From assembly GCF_009739905.1 (NCBI RefSeq), contig NZ_CP034279.1, positions 1,736,001 to 1,800,000 of the forward strand: a stretch of 64,000 nt of DNA, written 5' to 3'. Under the pieces are notes generated by a model. It was not told where the DNA came from, ran no database searches, and saw only the letters and a program-made list of their open reading frames with translations. The stretch comes from Streptomyces ficellus (lineage in GTDB: Bacteria; Actinomycetota; Actinomycetes; Streptomycetales; Streptomycetaceae). Position numbers and translations under genes: made by a program. Of the stretch, positions 1-8,683 are shown one piece after another; the first letter of the stretch is position 1, and every line of letters begins with the position of its first letter.

Positions 1-148
1 CGGACGCCGTCCCCAACGGCACCGGCATAGTGGTGGCCGGCCGCACCCGGGACGTTCCGGAGTGCGGAGCGCTGAAGTCCGGCCCGAACGGCCCAGTACG
101 GCCGGGTACAGACGTGCCCGGTCACGAAGTTCCCAGGGGGATCACGAC

Positions 149-1324
149 ATGCGACCCATTCGTCCGCTGCTCGCCGCAGCCTCCGTCGCCGCGGCGCTGG
201 CGCTGACCGCCACGGCCTGCGGCCCCGGCGACGACAACGCGGGCGGGGCGCCGACCGCTGCCGCCAGCCCGACGCAGGACGGCAAGATCACGATTCCGGA
301 CGATCTGAAGGACCGGCTCAAGGAGCGCGGGATCGATCTGGACAAGTGGAGGAACGGCGAGTGGAAGAACTGGGACAAGGACACGTGGCTGCGTGAGGCC
401 AAGGACTACGTCAACCCGATCATCGAGGACCTGTGGGACCCGGACCGGATGCGGGACGCCGAGCAGCCCGAACGGCCGGTCGAGGAAGGGGACATCGACG
501 GTGACGAGGGTGTGACGGACCCGACGCCCGAGCCGGTCGAGGCCCAGGCCGTGAAGGCGCCGTTCCACTCCGCGGTGCCGGAGGCGGGCAAGGTCCTCTT
601 CGACGGACCCGAGGGCTCGATGGTCTGCTCGGCGACCGTGGTGAAGGACCCCGCGAACCCGGGCAAGTCCAACCTGGTGTGGACGGCGGGCCACTGCGTG
701 CACGCCGGTAAGAACGGCGGCTGGTACCGCAACATCGCGTTCGTCCCCGCGTACAACGACAGCGGCAAGAAGGGCGCGGAGCTGGAGCGGGCGACCCGCG
801 AGGAGATGGCCCCCTACGGCGTGTGGTGGGGCGACTGGGCGCAGACCTCCGAGCAGTGGATCTCCCAGGGTGCCGCCACCGGTGGCCAGGGCGCTCCGTA
901 CGACTTCGCGGTCATCCACGTGACCCCGGAGAAGGGCGGCAACGGCAAGTCGCTGGAGGAGACGGTGGGTTCGGCCCTGCCGGTCGAGTTCGCCGCCCCG
1001 GCGGCTTCGGGGATCGCCGAGATGGAGGCGACCGGGTACCCGGCGGCGCCGCCGTTCGACGGCCAGCAGATGTTCCAGTGCGCGGACAAGCCGGGCCGGC
1101 TGTCCCTCCGGGCGGACCAGCCGACGATGTACCGCATCGGCTGCACCATGACGGGCGGTTCCTCCGGTGGCGGCTGGGTCGCGCAGGGCAAGGACGGCAA
1201 GCCCGCGCTGGTGTCCAACACCTCCATCGGCCCGGTGACGGCGGGCTGGCTGGCCGGTCCGCGCCTGGGCGACGAGGCGAAGGGCATCTACGAAGAGGTC
1301 AGCGAGAAGTTCGCGGGCCGGTAG
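149..1324 (+). CDS. Lipoprotein with trypsin-like serine protease domain (first of a tandem pair)
   Basis: 391 residues. The N-terminus (MRPIRPLLAAASVAAALALT) is a signal peptide ending in ATAC, so Cys24 is the likely lipidated residue and the protein should sit on the outer face of the membrane. Residues about 45-100 form a charged Lys/Trp-rich segment (WRNGEWKNWDKDTW). The rest is a chymotrypsin-fold protease: His in TAGHCVHAG, Asp in YDFAVIHV and Ser in GGSSGGGW form a plausible complete triad, with paired cysteines. The ATG is chosen because AGGGGG lies 8 bases upstream and the signal peptide starts there; a longer frame upstream has no such features. The substrate is unknown. The next gene is a close paralogue, so this is a local duplication. 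Confidence 0.88.
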   Translation: MRPIRPLLAAASVAAALALTATACGPGDDNAGGAPTAAASPTQDGKITIPDDLKDRLKERGIDLDKWRNGEWKNWDKDTWLREAKDYVNPIIEDLWDPDRMRDAEQPERPVEEGDIDGDEGVTDPTPEPVEAQAVKAPFHSAVPEAGKVLFDGPEGSMVCSATVVKDPANPGKSNLVWTAGHCVHAGKNGGWYRNIAFVPAYNDSGKKGAELERATREEMAPYGVWWGDWAQTSEQWISQGAATGGQGAPYDFAVIHVTPEKGGNGKSLEETVGSALPVEFAAPAASGIAEMEATGYPAAPPFDGQQMFQCADKPGRLSLRADQPTMYRIGCTMTGGSSGGGWVAQGKDGKPALVSNTSIGPVTAGWLAGPRLGDEAKGIYEEVSEKFAGR

Positions 1325-1368
1325 ACGGCGGAGGCGGTACGCGGCGGCGGTACGCGGAGGGCGGGGGT

Positions 1369-1407
1369 GGGCGGTTGGGGCGGGCACACCGCCCGCCGCA
1401 ACCGCCC
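1369..1407 (+). terminator. Hairpin terminator after the first protease gene
   Basis: Seventeen-base arms (1369-1385 and 1391-1407) pair with one mismatch around the 5-base loop ACACC. It lies 45 bases after the stop codon, so the two protease genes are probably separate transcription units. There is no clear T tract, as is usual in Streptomyces. Confidence 0.6.
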
Positions 1408-1422
1408 CTGCCGCCCCTCCGG

Positions 1423-1460
1423 TGGAGACTCCGTGCAGGTCTGGAGACTCCGTGCAGGTC
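1423..1460 (+). repeat. Exact 19-bp tandem duplication
   Basis: The unit TGGAGACTCCGTGCAGGTC occurs twice head to tail (1423-1441, 1442-1460) between the two protease genes, upstream of the second. It looks like a recent slippage or duplication; no function is evident. Confidence 0.8.
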
Positions 1461-1599
1461 GCCGTCGGGGGCGGTTGCCCCGGACGGCGGCGGCATAGAG
1501 TGGGGGCGCATCACGCGGGCGGTCCCGGAGGGCCGCCCCTTTGCGTGACAGGTTCATGGCATTTCGCACAGCACAAGCGTTTCAGGGGGAATCGTAACC

Positions 1600-2784
1600 A
1601 TGCGATCCATACGTCCGCTCCTGGCCGTCACCGGCCTGGTGGCGGCTCTCACGCTGACGGCCACCGCCTGTGGTCCCACCGAGGACAAGGCGACCGGCAC
1701 GCCCGCGCCGGCGAGCCCCGCCGACGGCCAGGGCGGCGGACAGGGTGACGGCGCCACGCTTCCGAAGGACATCGCCGACAAGCTCAAGGAGCACGGCGTC
1801 GACCCGGAGAAGTGGAAGAACGGCGAGTGGAAGAACTGGGACAAGGACACCTGGCTGCGTGAGGCCAAGGACTTCGTCAACCCGGTGATCGAAGGGCTCT
1901 GGAAGCCCGAGCGGATGCAGTCCGCCACGTCCCCGCAGAAGACGATGGCCACCGGTGCCGCCACGGGCGACCAGGGCGCCACCGACCCCGAACCGCGGCC
2001 GGTGCGGGCGGAGGCGGAGCGCAAGCCGTACCACGAGAACGCCGCCCCGGTCGGCAAGGTCTTCTTCGACTCCCCGGAAGGCTCGATGGTCTGCTCCGCG
2101 ACCGTCGTCAAGGACCCGAAGAACCCCGGCAAGTCCAACCTCGTGTGGACGGCGGGCCACTGTGTGCACGCGGGGCGGTCGGGCGGCTGGTTCCGCAACA
2201 TCGCCTTCGTGCCCGCGTACAACGACCTGGGCAAGTCCCCCGCCACCCTGGAGAAGGCCGCGCCGCGGGAGGTCGCCCCGTACGGCGTCTACTGGGCGGA
2301 CTGGGTCGCGACCTCCGGCGAGTGGATCGACCAGGGCGGCCCGACCGGCGGTGAGGGCGCGCCGTACGACTACGCCGTGATGCACGTGAAGCCGGAGAAC
2401 GGCACCAAGTCCCTGGAGGAGACGGTGGGCGTCGCGCTCGACGTCGACTTCGACGCCCCGGAGGCGGCCAGCATCCCGGCGATGGGTGCCTGGGGCTACC
2501 CGGCCGCCCCGCCCTACGACGGTGCGCTGATGCACAAGTGCGTGGACCGTCCGGGGCGCCTCACCCTGTCGCCCGGTACGCCGACGATGTGGCGGATCGG
2601 CTGCACCATGACCGGTGGCTCCTCCGGCGGCGGCTGGTTCATCGAGAAGCCGGGCAAGAAGCTGGCGCTGGTGTCCAACACGTCCATCGGCCCGGTGACG
2701 GCGGGCTGGCTGGCCGGCCCCCGCCTGGACCGGGGCGCGGAGCAGATCTACACCATGATGAGCGACAAGTTCGCGGGCAGGTAG
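1600..2784 (+). CDS. Lipoprotein with trypsin-like serine protease domain (second of a tandem pair)
   Basis: 394 residues, collinear with the previous gene. It has a signal peptide with ATAC lipobox, the same charged motif (WKNGEWKNWDKDTW), then a trypsin-like domain with TAGHCVHAG (His), YDYAVMHV (Asp) and GGSSGGGW (Ser). All three catalytic residues are present, so both copies are predicted active. The ATG follows AGGGGGA at 1584-1590 with 9 bases between. Differences between the copies concentrate in the linker at about residues 95-140 and in surface positions of the protease domain, suggesting divergence in partner or substrate. The target is not known. It converges with hflX across a strong hairpin. 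Confidence 0.88.
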   Translation: MRSIRPLLAVTGLVAALTLTATACGPTEDKATGTPAPASPADGQGGGQGDGATLPKDIADKLKEHGVDPEKWKNGEWKNWDKDTWLREAKDFVNPVIEGLWKPERMQSATSPQKTMATGAATGDQGATDPEPRPVRAEAERKPYHENAAPVGKVFFDSPEGSMVCSATVVKDPKNPGKSNLVWTAGHCVHAGRSGGWFRNIAFVPAYNDLGKSPATLEKAAPREVAPYGVYWADWVATSGEWIDQGGPTGGEGAPYDYAVMHVKPENGTKSLEETVGVALDVDFDAPEAASIPAMGAWGYPAAPPYDGALMHKCVDRPGRLTLSPGTPTMWRIGCTMTGGSSGGGWFIEKPGKKLALVSNTSIGPVTAGWLAGPRLDRGAEQIYTMMSDKFAGR

Positions 2785-2816
2785 CCCCGCCGCCGGGCGC
2801 ATGAGCGTCGGCGACC

Positions 2817-2867
2817 AACGGCGCTTGGCCCGCCCCCTCGCGAGGAGGGGGCGGGCCAAGCGCCGTT
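2817..2867. terminator. Bidirectional terminator between protease and hflX
   Basis: A perfect 23-base stem (2817-2839 with 2845-2867) and the 5-base loop GCGAG lie between two convergent genes, so it can stop transcripts from both sides. Confidence 0.85.
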
Positions 2868-2913
2868 CACGGGTGCGCGCCGAGCGTTCAGCCGGCCGAG
2901 CGGGCCGTGCCCG

Positions 2914-4407
2914 TCAGTGGGCGGCGGGCACGTACGGCGCCAGCAGCGCGGCGAACTCCTCGTGGACCCGCGCCTTGATGAGGGTGCCCTCGGGGGTGTG
3001 CTCCTCGGAGAGCACCTCGCCCTCCGCGTGCGCCCGCGAGACCAGCGCGCCCTGGGTGTACGGCAGGAGCGCCTCGATCTCCACCTTCGGCCGCGGCAGC
3101 TCGGCGTCGATCAGGGCCAGCAGCTCATCGATCCCGGCGCCGGTCCGCGCGGACACCGCGATCGAGTGCCGCTCGATGCGCAGCAGCCGCTGCAGTACGA
3201 GCGGGTCGGCGGCGTCCGCCTTGTTGATCACCACGATCTCGGGCACGTCCACCGCGCCCACGTCGCGGATGACCTCGCGCACGGCGGCCAGCTGCTCCTC
3301 CGGCGCCGGGTGCGAGCCGTCCACCACGTGCACGATGAGGTCGGAGTCACCGACCTCCTCCATGGTGGAGCGGAACGCCTCGACGAGGTGGTGCGGCAGG
3401 TGCCGGACGAAGCCGACGGTGTCCGCCAGGGTGTAGAGGCGGCCGCTGGGCGTCTCGGCCCGGCGCACGGTCGGGTCGAGGGTGGCGAACAGGGCGTTCT
3501 CCACGAGCACGCCCGCGCCCGTCAGCCGGTTGAGGAGGGACGACTTGCCGGCGTTGGTGTACCCGGCGATCGCGACCGACGGGACCTTGTTGCGACGGCG
3601 CTCCTGCCGCTTGAGGTCACGGCTGGTCTTCATCTCCGCGATCTCACGGCGCATCTTCGCCATCTTCTCGCGGATCCGCCGCCGGTCCGTCTCGATCTTG
3701 GTCTCACCGGGACCACGGGTGGCCATGCCGCCACCGCCGCCGCCACCCATCTGCCGGGAGAGCGACTGGCCCCAGCCTCGCAGCCGCGGCAGCATGTACT
3801 GCATCTGCGCGAGCGCGACCTGCGCCTTGCCCTCACGGGACTTGGCGTGCTGGGCGAAGATGTCGAGGATCAGGGCGGTCCGGTCGACCACCTTGACCTT
3901 GACGACGTCCTCGAGGTGGATCAGCTGGCCGGGGCTCAGCTCACCGTCGCAGACGACGGTGTCGGCCCCGGTCTCGAGCACGATGTCCCGCAGCTCGTTC
4001 GCCTTGCCCGAGCCGATGTACGTGGCCGGGTCCGGCTTGTCGCGGCGCTGGATCACGCCGTCGAGCACCAGCGCACCCGCCGTCTCGGCGAGCGCGGCCA
4101 GCTCCGCGAGGCTGTTCTCGGCGTCCTGCACCGTGCCCGAGGTCCACACGCCGACCAGCACCACGCGCTCCAGGCGCAGCTGCCGGTACTCGACCTCGGT
4201 GACGTCCTCGAGCTCGGTGGAGAGGCCCGCGACGCGCCGCAGGGCGGCGCGCTCGGAGCGGTCGAACTGGTCGCCGTCCCGCTCTCCGTCGACCTCGAAG
4301 CTCCAGGCGACGTCCTCTTCCATCAGGGCATCGGCCCGAAGGCTCTCGGTGCGGTTCTTGTCCGCGAAGCTCTGCGCGTCCTGGGAAGGGGATGAAGAGG
4401 AGGTCAT
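2914..4407 (-). CDS. hflX: Ribosome-associated GTPase HflX
   Basis: 497 residues. HflX binds the 50S subunit and splits stalled or hibernating ribosomes. The N-terminal HflX domain carries the glycine-rich RGPGETKIETDRRRI region. The G domain shows G1 (AGYTNAGKSS), G2 (TLDPTVRRA), G3 (DTVGFV) and G4 (NKAD). An N-terminal extension of about 70 residues (MTSSSSPSQDAQSFADKNRT...) is typical of actinobacterial members. The ATG at 4407 is preferred over an in-frame start 35 codons upstream because AAGGA precedes it and the upstream residues look non-coding. It is transcribed alone or after the M1 peptidase gene, 241 bases away. Confidence 0.93.
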   Translation of the reverse strand: MTSSSSPSQDAQSFADKNRTESLRADALMEEDVAWSFEVDGERDGDQFDRSERAALRRVAGLSTELEDVTEVEYRQLRLERVVLVGVWTSGTVQDAENSLAELAALAETAGALVLDGVIQRRDKPDPATYIGSGKANELRDIVLETGADTVVCDGELSPGQLIHLEDVVKVKVVDRTALILDIFAQHAKSREGKAQVALAQMQYMLPRLRGWGQSLSRQMGGGGGGGMATRGPGETKIETDRRRIREKMAKMRREIAEMKTSRDLKRQERRRNKVPSVAIAGYTNAGKSSLLNRLTGAGVLVENALFATLDPTVRRAETPSGRLYTLADTVGFVRHLPHHLVEAFRSTMEEVGDSDLIVHVVDGSHPAPEEQLAAVREVIRDVGAVDVPEIVVINKADAADPLVLQRLLRIERHSIAVSARTGAGIDELLALIDAELPRPKVEIEALLPYTQGALVSRAHAEGEVLSEEHTPEGTLIKARVHEEFAALLAPYVPAAH

Positions 4408-4648
4408 TGGATCCTTACGTCTCGGAGTCGTGGTTGCCCGGTACGTCGTGTCCACTCCCGGATCGGGGCGGCCCACGGCGGGCCGGGCGGCTCGTCGGCT
4501 ACAACGCGTCACTCCCCAGGATCATTCCCGGGGCGGTCCCCCGGCATGCGAGGGGCCCGGCAGCGCCGCCGACCCGTCGATGGTCGCACGGTGCGGCCGG
4601 GCCCGTCACCGGGTTTTCGGCCCGGCGGCCGGGGTCCCCCGCGCCCCG

Positions 4649-6169
4649 TCAGCGCTTGGCGGCGGGCGCCGGGGCCTTCGTGGACCCCTTGACCGGCGCG
4701 GTGCTGCGCCAGTCCGCGTGGCCGGGCATCTTCGGGGTGCGCTCGCCGTACAGCCAGCCCTCCAGGAAGGGGGTCAGGTCGCGGCCGGCCTCCTCCGAGG
4801 CGAGCCGCACGAAGTCCGCGGTGCTCGCCGTCCCGTGCGCGTACTGCGAGACCCAGCGCCGTTCGAGCCGCTCGAAGGCGTCCTTGCCGATCTCCTGCCG
4901 CAGGGCGTAGAGGACCAGGGCGCTGCCGTCGTAGACGACGGGCCGGAACAGGCTGATCTTCTGGCCGGCGGCGGGGGGCCTCGGCGCGGCCGGCGGCCCG
5001 CCCGCCGCGCGCCAGCGGTCGGAGTCGGCGTACGCCTGGCGCATGCGCCGCTCCAGGGGCTGCTTGGCCGTCTCCTCCGCGTACAGCGCCTCGTACCAGG
5101 TGGCGTGTCCCTCGTTGAGCCACAGGTCGGCCCACCGGCGCGGCGAGACGCTGTTGCCGAACCAGTGGTGGGCCAGCTCGTGCACCATGATCGATTCGAC
5201 GAACCACTTGGGGAGCCCGCCGCGGGTGAACAGGGAGCGCTCGAAGAGGGAGAGCGTCTGGGTCTCCAGCTCGAACCCGGTGTCGGCGTCGGCGACGAGG
5301 ACGCCGTACGTCTCGAAGGGGTAGCGGCCGACCTTGCGCTCCATCCACTCCAGGTGGGCGGGGGTCCGCTTGAGCCAGGGTTCCATGCGGGCGGCGTCGG
5401 CGGCCGGTACGACGTCGCGCACGGGCAGCCCGTGCGGACCGGTCCGGTGCAGCACGGTGGAGCGCCCGATGGACACCTGGGCCAGCTCGGTGGCCATGGG
5501 GCGGGCGCCGCGGTACGTCCAGGTGCGGATGTCCCCGCTGAGCGACCGGGCGACGTTCCTCCCGTTGGCGACCACCGTCAGGTCCTTGGGCGCGGTGACG
5601 CGGAAGGTGAAGTACGCCTTGTCGGCGGGGTGGTCGTTGCCGGGGAAGACCCGGTGCGCGGCGTCGGCCTGGTTGGCCATCGCCAGGCCGTCGGCGGTAC
5701 GGACCCAGCCGCCGGTGTTCCTGGGGCCGGAGGGGTCGCTGGTGTGGGTGACGGTGATCCGGAGCCGTTCGCCGGGCCCGACCTGCCGGGACGGCTCGAC
5801 GACCAGGTCCTCGCCGCTCAGCGCGAACGCGGCGGGCCGGCCGTCGACCTCGACCGCGCGGACGGTGCCGTGCGTAAAGTCCAGGTTGACGCGGTCGAGC
5901 CGGTCGGAGGCCCGCGCGTCGATCGTGGTGACGGCGTCCAGCGGCTTGGTGTTGTCACCCCTATAGGTGAGGGCGATGTCGTAGGCGAGGACGTCGTACC
6001 CGGGGTTGCCGAGCTGCGGGAAGAGCGGGTCTCCGATGCCGAGCGGCTCGGGTGACGGCAGGGCCGCCCCGATCAGGCCGGCCGAGGCAGCCGCCACCAG
6101 GGCCACCCGGAGGCGTCGCGCGGTGCGCGCGGTGCGAGCGGTGCGGGGTGCACGCGATGTGAGGGACAT
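4649..6169 (-). CDS. Secreted M1-family zinc metallopeptidase
   Basis: 506 residues. An Arg-rich N-terminus followed by a hydrophobic stretch (VALVAAASAGLIGAALP) indicates export. The gluzincin signature is complete: HELAH, then 18 residues, then the Glu of NEGHATW, giving two His and one Glu zinc ligands plus the catalytic Glu. An N-terminal beta-domain of the M1 type precedes it. The usual GAMEN exopeptidase motif is replaced by GFELETQT, so strict aminopeptidase activity should not be assumed. The ATG at 6169 is chosen because it begins the signal sequence; no strong ribosome site is seen. A longer frame continuing upstream overlaps rshA out of frame and is rejected. It lies 95 bases downstream of rshA on the same strand. 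Confidence 0.85.
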   Translation of the reverse strand: MSLTSRAPRTARTARTARRLRVALVAAASAGLIGAALPSPEPLGIGDPLFPQLGNPGYDVLAYDIALTYRGDNTKPLDAVTTIDARASDRLDRVNLDFTHGTVRAVEVDGRPAAFALSGEDLVVEPSRQVGPGERLRITVTHTSDPSGPRNTGGWVRTADGLAMANQADAAHRVFPGNDHPADKAYFTFRVTAPKDLTVVANGRNVARSLSGDIRTWTYRGARPMATELAQVSIGRSTVLHRTGPHGLPVRDVVPAADAARMEPWLKRTPAHLEWMERKVGRYPFETYGVLVADADTGFELETQTLSLFERSLFTRGGLPKWFVESIMVHELAHHWFGNSVSPRRWADLWLNEGHATWYEALYAEETAKQPLERRMRQAYADSDRWRAAGGPPAAPRPPAAGQKISLFRPVVYDGSALVLYALRQEIGKDAFERLERRWVSQYAHGTASTADFVRLASEEAGRDLTPFLEGWLYGERTPKMPGHADWRSTAPVKGSTKAPAPAAKR

Positions 6170-6264
6170 GGAGCAACCGCTACCAGCGCCCCGCGCCCGG
6201 AACGCGACGGCGCGCGCCCCGCGCACCCGAACGGACTCGGGCGGCCGCACGGCTGCGGGGGCGG

Positions 6265-8520
6265 TCAGCAGCCGGGGGCGACGGCGGGGTGCTGGGCGCG
6301 GGTGACGTCGTAGACGCCCGGTACGTCGCGCATGGCGCGCATCAGCGCGGGGAGCTCCGCGGCGTCGGTGAGCTGGAGCGTGTAGGTGTGCCGTACGCGC
6401 TGCTCGCTGGGCGGTTCGACGGTGGCCGAGACGATCGCGGCGCCTGCCGTGGCGATCGCCTCCGTCAGGTCGGCGAGCAGACGCGGCCGCCCGAACGATT
6501 CCGCGACCAGGGTGACCCGGCACTCGGCCGCCTCCCCCCACCGCACGCCGACCGGAACCCGCCCGGCCGCCTCCATGCTCCGTACGGCGGGGCACCCGAC
6601 CCGGTGGACGGTGACGTTCCCCCCGCGTACCGGGAAGCCGGTGACCGCGTCGGGCGGCACGGGGGTGCAGCAGCGGGCGAGTCGCACGGGCGCGTCGGGG
6701 AGGTCGGCCACCACGGCGTCGGCGGCGGGGTGCCGGATGGCCGGGAGGTCGGCGCTCATGGTGGTGGTCCGTCGGCGGGGCGCGGCCGCCGGGACGCGCA
6801 CGCCCTCGGGGTGCGCGGCGAGCCAGCCGGTGATGGCGATCCGCGCGGCGGGGGTGCGGGCGTGCTCCAGCCAGTCGGGCGAGGGGCCCGACGCGGGGTC
6901 GGGCTGGACGGCGCCCTGAGGGACCGGGTCCGGGTGCGCGGGCCCGGGGCGTGCGGGGGTGTCCGGTCCGGCGGAGGTCTCCGGTCCGGAGGTCGTCGTC
7001 CGGTGCTCGTCCGTGCCCGGCTCGCCCCGGGCGAGCAGCGGCTGCACCGTGTCCCCGTCGTTCAGGACGGTCCCGAGCGCCGCGAGGCGGCCGTTGACGC
7101 GGGCCCCGACGCAGGTGTGGGCCGCCTCGCCGTACTGGGCGTACGCGGCGTCCACGCACGTCGCGCCGGCCGGCAGGGCGAGGGTGCCGCCGTCCGGGCG
7201 GAAGACGGTGATCTCGCCGTCCTGGGCGAGGTCGGCGCGGAGCGAGGTCCAGAAGGTGTCCGGGTCGGGGGTGGCCTGCTGCCATGCGAGCAGCCGGGAG
7301 AGCCAGCCGGGCCGGGTGGGGTCGATGCGCTCGCCGTCGTCGCCCGGGCAGTCGACGGTGTCGGCCGGCGCGGCGTAGGGGTTGCCGAGGGCGACGACGC
7401 CGGCTTCGGCGACCTTGTGCATCTGGTGCGTGCGGATGAGGACTTCGGCGACGGCTCCGTCGGGCGCGGCGACGGCGGTGTGGAGGGACTGGTAGAGGTT
7501 GAACTTGGGCGCGGCGATGAAGTCCTTGAACTCGGAGATCACCGGGGTGAAGCAGGTGTGCAGTTCGCCGAGCACGCCGTAGCAGTCGGCGTCGTCCTGG
7601 ACGAGGACGAGCAGCCGTCCGAAGTCGGTGCCGCGCAGGTCGCCGCGCTTGAGCCGGACGCGGTGGACGGAGACGAAGTGGCGTGGCCGGACCAGCACTT
7701 CGGCCGGGATGCGGGCGTCCCTGAGCACCGCCCTGACGTCGTCGGCGATGACGGCGAGCGCGTCCCCGGCGGTGACGTTGCCGGCGATGAGGGCGCGGGT
7801 GTTCTCGTACTCGGCGGGGTGGAGGATGGCGAAGACCAGGTCCTCCAGCTCCGTCTTGAGGGCCTGTACGCCGAGCCGTTCGGCGAGCGGGATGAGGACG
7901 TCGCGGGTGACCTTGGCGATGCGGGCCTGTTTCTCGGGGCGCATCACGCCGAGCGTGCGCATGTTGTGCAGCCGGTCGGCGAGCTTGATGGACATGACGC
8001 GGACGTCGTTGCCGGTGGCGACGAGCATCTTGCGGAAGGTCTCGGGCTCGGCGGCGGCGCCGTAGTCGACCTTCTCCAGTTTGGTGACGCCGTCGACGAG
8101 GTAGCAGACCTCCTCGCCGAACTCCTCGCGGACCTGATCGAGGGTCACGTCCGTGTCCTCGACGGTGTCGTGGAGGAGGGAGGCGGTCAACGTGGTCGTC
8201 TCGGCGCCGAGTTCGGCGAGGATCAGGGTGACGGCGAGCGGGTGGGTGATGTACGGCTCGCCGCTCTTGCGGAACTGGCCCCGGTGCGAGAGCTCGGCGA
8301 GGACGTACGCGCGGTGCAGGACGGCCAGGTCGGCGTCGGGGTGGTGGGCGCGGTGGGCCTCGGCGACGTGGCTGATGGCGTCGGGCAGCCGGTCCCGGGT
8401 GCCGGGGCCGAGCAGTGCGGCGCGGCCGAGCCTCCGGAGGTCGATCCTCGGGCGGCCGCGCCGACGGCTGGGCGCGGGGTTCGTGGCCTCTGCACTCAGG
8501 TTGGTGGCCTCTGCGCTCAT
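6265..8520 (-). CDS. rshA: RelA/SpoT homologue RshA, (p)ppGpp hydrolase with altered synthetase domain
   Basis: 751 residues. Order: HD hydrolase domain with HDTVED at residues 117-122 and KLADRLHNMRT intact; a synthetase-like domain at about 225-370 with FKDFIAAPKFNLYQSLHT and EVLIRTHQMH; a TGS domain (FRPDGGTLALPAGAT, ending GDTVQPLL) at about 410-470; a low-complexity linker; and a C-terminal ACT domain. Within the synthetase part, the usual RPKH is RPRH and the DLxGxR segment reads GTDFGRLLVL, losing the conserved Gly-x-Arg. I infer strong hydrolase and weak or conditional synthetase activity. The hflX - rshA - dapF order matches Streptomyces coelicolor rshA, the paralogue of relA. The ATG at 8520 has GGAGG 5 bases upstream; an in-frame upstream start lacks this. 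Confidence 0.9.
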   Translation of the reverse strand: MSAEATNLSAEATNPAPSRRRGRPRIDLRRLGRAALLGPGTRDRLPDAISHVAEAHRAHHPDADLAVLHRAYVLAELSHRGQFRKSGEPYITHPLAVTLILAELGAETTTLTASLLHDTVEDTDVTLDQVREEFGEEVCYLVDGVTKLEKVDYGAAAEPETFRKMLVATGNDVRVMSIKLADRLHNMRTLGVMRPEKQARIAKVTRDVLIPLAERLGVQALKTELEDLVFAILHPAEYENTRALIAGNVTAGDALAVIADDVRAVLRDARIPAEVLVRPRHFVSVHRVRLKRGDLRGTDFGRLLVLVQDDADCYGVLGELHTCFTPVISEFKDFIAAPKFNLYQSLHTAVAAPDGAVAEVLIRTHQMHKVAEAGVVALGNPYAAPADTVDCPGDDGERIDPTRPGWLSRLLAWQQATPDPDTFWTSLRADLAQDGEITVFRPDGGTLALPAGATCVDAAYAQYGEAAHTCVGARVNGRLAALGTVLNDGDTVQPLLARGEPGTDEHRTTTSGPETSAGPDTPARPGPAHPDPVPQGAVQPDPASGPSPDWLEHARTPAARIAITGWLAAHPEGVRVPAAAPRRRTTTMSADLPAIRHPAADAVVADLPDAPVRLARCCTPVPPDAVTGFPVRGGNVTVHRVGCPAVRSMEAAGRVPVGVRWGEAAECRVTLVAESFGRPRLLADLTEAIATAGAAIVSATVEPPSEQRVRHTYTLQLTDAAELPALMRAMRDVPGVYDVTRAQHPAVAPGC

Positions 8521-8585
8521 GGGCACCTCCGACGGCGTCGACCGGCGGTGGGGCGGGCAAGGCGTGCCCGCCGGGCCGGTGCTTG

Positions 8586-8591
8586 ATGCTA
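8586..8591 (-). promoter_or_regulatory. Candidate -10 element of rshA
   Basis: TAGCAT fits the actinobacterial TANNNT -10 pattern and lies about 65 bases before the rshA start; no convincing -35 is visible. An 8-base inverted repeat (8552-8559 with 8565-8572) follows in the predicted 5' untranslated region. Confidence 0.3.
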
Positions 8592-8683
8592 CCGAGCCCA
8601 CCACGTAGCGCCGACCCGCTCTCGCTCAGCGTGAAACGGATCACCCATTCGAGCGAAGGTTGCGCGGCGGCCGTGTCGGACGT

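Noticed and set aside
4553..4604. GGGCCCGGC / GCCGGGCCC inverted repeat downstream of the M1 peptidase gene
   Set aside because: The 34-base loop makes a functional terminator doubtful; 9-base GC arms arise easily by chance here.
3482..6055. 857-residue plus-strand frame across hflX and the M1 peptidase
   Set aside because: It spans two well-supported minus-strand genes and the gap between them; no ribosome site or domain.
4649..8644. Apparent fusion of a long protein with the M1 peptidase
   Set aside because: The upstream part is out of frame with rshA and Arg/Pro-rich; the signal peptide at 6169 marks the true start.
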